Assembly (NCBI GenBank): GCA_032164245.1
Contig: JAVMKO010000002.1
Span: 55,585,840 to 55,649,839 of the forward strand
DNA length: 64,000 nt
Source of the DNA: Sternotherus odoratus
Lineage: Eukaryota; Chordata; Testudines; Kinosternidae
Direction: 5' to 3'
In this document: piece by piece, positions 61,021 through 64,000 of the stretch
How positions within the stretch are numbered: position 1 is the stretch's first letter
Layout: every line of letters starts with the position of its first letter
Program-made: the position numbers and the translations under genes
The notes under the pieces: generated by a model
The model's input: the letters and a program-made list of their open reading frames with translations, nothing else
Database searches by the model: none
Told to the model about the DNA's origin: nothing

Positions 61021-62369
61021 CTAGCAAAAATACCCGGCGTTGCTCGGGTCTGTTGGAGGGGGGGAAGGGGGGGAAGAGAGCTGAGCGAGTGCAGGGTCCA
61101 TTGGAGGGGGGGAGGGAGAAGAGATCTGAGCAAGTGGGGGGGCCGTTGGAGGGAGGGAGGGGGGAGAGAGCTGAGCAAGTGGGGGGCTGTTGGAGTGGGG
61201 GGAGCGGGGAGATTTTAAAAATTTTCAATTCTTACCTGAGGGGGGAGAGAGCTGAGTGAGTGTGGGGGCCATTGGAGGGGGAAGGGGGAGAGAGAGCTGA
61301 GTGAGTGGGGGGGCATTGGAGGGGGGAGGGGGGAGAGAGCTGAGTGATTGCGTGGGCTGTTGGAGCGGGGTAGGGGGGTGAGATTTAAAAATTTTTTGAT
61401 TCTTACCTGCGGGGGGAGAGAGCTGAGTGAGTGGGGGGGGGCATTGGAGGGGGGGAGGAGGGAGAGAGCTGAGTGAGTGGGGGGGGGCATTGGAGGGGGG
61501 GAGGAGGGAGAGAGCTGAGTGAGTGGGGGGGGCGTTGGACGGGGGAGGGTGGAGAGAGCTGAGCAAGTGGGGGGGCTGTTGGAGTGGGGGGAGATTTTAA
61601 AATTTTTGATTTTTACCTGAGGGTGGAGAGAGCTGAGTGAGTGGGGGGGCATTGGAGGGGGGGAAGGAGGAGAGAGCTGAGCGAGTGTGGGGTCTGTTGT
61701 AGGGGGGAGGGGGGAGAGAGCTGAGTGAGTGGGGGGGCTATTGTAAGCGGGAGGAGGGGATAGAGCTGAGCGAGTGGGGGGCGTTGGAGGGGGGAGAGAG
61801 CTGAGCAAGTGGGGGGGCTGTTGGAGTGGGGGGAGATTTTAAAATTTTCGATTTTTACCTGAGGGTGGAGAGAGCTGAGTGAATGGGGGGGCTGTTGTAG
61901 GGGGGAGGGGGGATAGAGCTGAGCGAGTGGGGGGCGTTGGAGGGGGGAGAGAGCTGAGCGAGTGCAGGGGCTGTTGAAGGGGGGTAGGGGGGGTGAGATT
62001 TTTAAAAAAATTTTATTCTTACCTGAGGGGGGAGAGAGCTGAGCGAGTGGGGGGCAATTGGAGGGGGGAGGGGGCAGAGACCTGAGCGAGTGCGGGGTCC
62101 GTTGGAGGGGGGTATTATTACATCATAACTATGTCACAGAGAACAGCAGGTGTTAACCTGCTGCCCAGCTGATGTGAATGGGCTTTAAAGAATTTCACCC
62201 CTAGGGGGCGTCAGAGGTGAGATTTGAAATTTTTTTGATTCTTACCCTGATTAGGACCTTAAAGCCTATAACTATACCAAATTTCAAGTCTCTAGCTCAA
62301 ACGGTGTGGAAGGAGTAAGGGAACATACATACACGCACGCATACACCATTTGGCTTTTATATATATAAA
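61021..62369 (-). mobile_element. Non-autonomous Helitron, copy 3, with large internal arrays
   Basis: Read on the minus strand it ends with a hairpin (ACCCG/CGGGT around AGCAACGC), then ATTTTTGCTAG before a T. The 5' end is TTTATATATATAAAAGCC after an A, one base off the usual TC start. The 5' body (about 62110-62330) is closely similar to copy 2, including CATAACTATGTCACAGAGAA and the AGTCTCTAGCTCAAACGGTG block. Between lies about 1 kb of G-rich repeats of about 40-47 bp (GTTGGAGGGGGGAG ... AGAGAGCTGAGCGAGTGGGG). An AT-rich block ending TTCTTACCTGAGGGG recurs at about 61210, 61381, 61592, 61833, 61996 and 62219, giving a 160-240 bp higher-order period. The many open frames across it are repeat artefacts. 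Confidence 0.87.
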
Positions 62370-63295
62370 TTTGCCTTTTCAGAAACCTTAAGCTCTCTTG
62401 CCTCAGAATGTGGCCTATTCAAGTAAATGGACCAACATGACCCTTTAGTGACACTACAATTATTCTATCATTTTTACTCTGAAGCCAACCCAAAGTCAAG
62501 GCTGTGGTCAGAAATCCAGCACACTGGGAGGCAGTGCAGGAAAGGAACAGATAGTTTGAGATATTCCCACCTCAAGGAAGACAGCAACAGGAGGAGAAAG
62601 AAAAGCAAAATGAAAATGAGGGAGGCAAAAGAGAAGGATAAATGGAAGCATAGGAAAAAAGAGGAAAGGCAAAGTGAATGAAAAAGAGTAAAGGGAAAAG
62701 GGAGTCAGGAGAAAGGAGGTATTGGGGAACAGGACATATGAGCAGGGAAAGAATACAAAAGAATGGGGAGAAACGAAGGGGAATAGGCAGATGAAAAATA
62801 GAGGGAAGGGGGACATTCATGGAGACTGGGCGGGGGGGAAGTAGGAATGGAAGCTGTAGGAATGGAAGCTACAGGAACAAAACAGAAGATGCTCACGAGA
62901 ATGCAGAAAAACAACAGAATACCGAGGAAAATGGAAATGGGTCTGAGAGTCAGATCAATTTATAGGAAGGAAAAAAAAAAAAGGATGGAGAAAATAAAGT
63001 CAATCAGGAACTGCCTGCTGTCAATCAGGCAAGAGAAAACAGATTTGCTGTAGAGTCTACAGCAAATCCAGTTTTCCCTTTGACATTACTTCTTCCTCTC
63101 TTTTACCATCCCAATTTAATTTGGAATCTTCTACAATACCACTACATGAAAGTGCTCCGCCCACAGCGCCTCCTGAAATTTAAAGTTCATCCAACCCCTT
63201 ATCCTCAGAAATCCATCAGCTAGAAAGACGACTTAGATTAAAGAATGCTAAGCGGTTTGTCTACCTGCTGACATGGCCCCCAGCACTGCTGTATA
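62370..63295. other. Purine-rich intergenic stretch
   Basis: From about 62560 to 63000 the plus strand is strongly A/G rich (for example GGAAAAAAGAGGAAAGGCAA). Open frames on both strands reflect this composition. GGAATGGAAGCT is duplicated at 62846-62870. No gene recognised. Confidence 0.6.
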
Positions 63296-63470
63296 TGAGC
63301 ATCTCACAATCGTATTTACCCGCATATCACCCCTGTGAGTCAGGCAAGTACTATTATACCCATTTTACAGATGGGGAACTGAGGCACAGAGAGACTACAT
63401 AACTTGACTAGGTCACACTGGAAGTTTATGGCAGAATCAGAAAACAGATTCCGTCTTCTGAGCCCCTTGA
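63296..63470 (-). repeat. MIR-type SINE fragment
   Basis: The plus strand reads CATTTTACAGATGGGGAACT, GAGGCACAGAGAGACTACAT and AACTTGACTAGGTCACACTG, the complement of the MIR core. Confidence 0.8.
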
Positions 63471-63584
63471 GCGGAAGACCATCCTTCTTTAAAAGATGAA
63501 TATTGCCAAGTTCTTAATAGGTGAGAGAAAGTGAACTTGCAAATACATGGTACAAGTCTTGATGACAGAATCTTTTCAGGAAAT

Positions 63585-63715
63585 GCAGTGTGGTGTAGAG
63601 GATAAGACAGTGGACTATGCGTCAAGAAACCATGAGTTCTACTCCTAGCTCTGTCACTGCCTGTTGGACAAATTCAACTCTCTGTGCCTGTTTCTCTTCC
63701 CACTCATTGTGTGTT
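63585..63715 (+). repeat. MIR-type SINE, 5' part
   Basis: Reads GTGTGGTGTAGAGGATAAGA, CAGTGGACTATGCGTCAAGA, AACCATGAGTTCTACTCCTA and then CTCTGTGCCTGTTTCTC, the tRNA-derived head and core of MIR in plus orientation. Not a tRNA gene. Confidence 0.75.
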
Positions 63716-63734
63716 TTGTATATTTAGACTTCGT

Positions 63735-64000
63735 GTATGCCTACACTACTCCCTGGGCAGTGATCGATCTATCAGGGGTTGATTGATCACATCTACTTCA
63801 GACGTGATAAATTGATCCCTGAGCGCTCTCCCATCAACTCCAGTACTCCACCACCATGAGAGACGCAGGCGGAGTCGACGGAGGAGTGGCAGCAGTCAAC
63901 TCACCCCCCGTGAAGATGCTGCGGTAAGTGGATCTAAGTACGTCGACTCCAGCTACGCCTTTCTCGTAGCTGAAGTTCCATCTCTTAGGTTGACCCCCGC
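63735..64000. mobile_element. MITE with internal hairpin, cut by window end
   Basis: Begins about GCCTACACTACTCCCTGGGC. It contains an imperfect 24-bp hairpin centred near 63802 (GGGGTTGATTGATCACATCT with AGACGTGATAAATTGATCCC). Its wording matches, from memory, a repeat very common in turtles. The ctacacta start resembles the Harbinger end near 1260, suggesting a PIF/Harbinger non-autonomous element. The right end is outside the window. Confidence 0.5.

Noticed and set aside
60406..61259. GC-rich open frames on both strands (up to 221 codons)
   Set aside because: They span the Tigger GC repeat, the Tigger end and the Helitron boundary, so no single gene could use them.
61215..61808. Long Pro/Ser-rich open frames (up to 197 codons)
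   Set aside because: They translate the Helitron's repeat array. The repetitive PPP-SNAP/LSSLPP pattern follows the DNA unit.

Overview
The window looks like nuclear DNA of a sauropsid, most likely a turtle. The one host gene is a single-exon FAM110B orthologue (minus strand, about 48.5-49.6 kb). Almost everything else recognisable is transposable-element sequence: CR1 LINE 3' ends, Penelope, DIRS, Ty3/Gypsy-like elements, Helitrons, hAT, PIF/Harbinger, pogo/Tigger and old MIR-type SINEs. This mix fits a turtle better than a bird, mammal or squamate, but the species call is inference. There are no rRNA genes, functional tRNA genes, operons or CRISPR arrays.

Layout. 0-1.3 kb: 3' part of a decayed Harbinger. 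2.3-5.5 kb: LTR-like repeats. 5.8-7.6 kb: a 5'-truncated Penelope with a 13-bp target duplication. 7.6-15.2 kb: mostly unique AT-rich DNA with a MIR, an LTR-like repeat, a short Penelope end with a 12-bp target duplication and a 137-bp MITE. 15.3-20.5 kb: two Helitrons carrying internal minisatellites. 20.9-23.4 kb: a short inverted-repeat element, a CR1 end and a hAT relic. 25.2-27.8 kb: a Gypsy relic between two short LTRs. 28.8-30.5 kb: a palindromic MITE, a CR1 end, a DIRS fragment, a MIR and a local duplication. 33.3-43.0 kb: a nested stack, in which a Gypsy pol relic is split by a pogo-type MITE (itself split by a solo LTR) and by a 6.2-kb DIRS element. 43-52.5 kb: the FAM110B neighbourhood, poor in young repeats. 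52.6-57.4 kb: two CR1 ends, MITEs and a MIR. 58.2-61.0 kb: a complete Tigger with an intact 567-aa transposase. 61.0-62.4 kb: a third Helitron, inserted exactly at the Tigger end. 62.4-64 kb: purine-rich DNA, MIR pieces and a hairpin MITE cut by the window end.

Working together. FAM110B encodes a small centrosome-associated regulatory protein and has no functional link to the elements. The DIRS element carries a Cys-rich/SR-rich Gag, an RT-RNase H polyprotein and a tyrosine recombinase, flanked by the inverted terminal repeats and internal complementary region its circular replication needs. The Tigger carries transposase plus matching terminal repeats. These two are the best preserved elements; the others are truncated, frameshifted or non-autonomous. 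I did not find a convincing undescribed system. The most informative signals are the nested insertions, the DIRS architecture and the rapidly diverging minisatellites inside the Helitrons.
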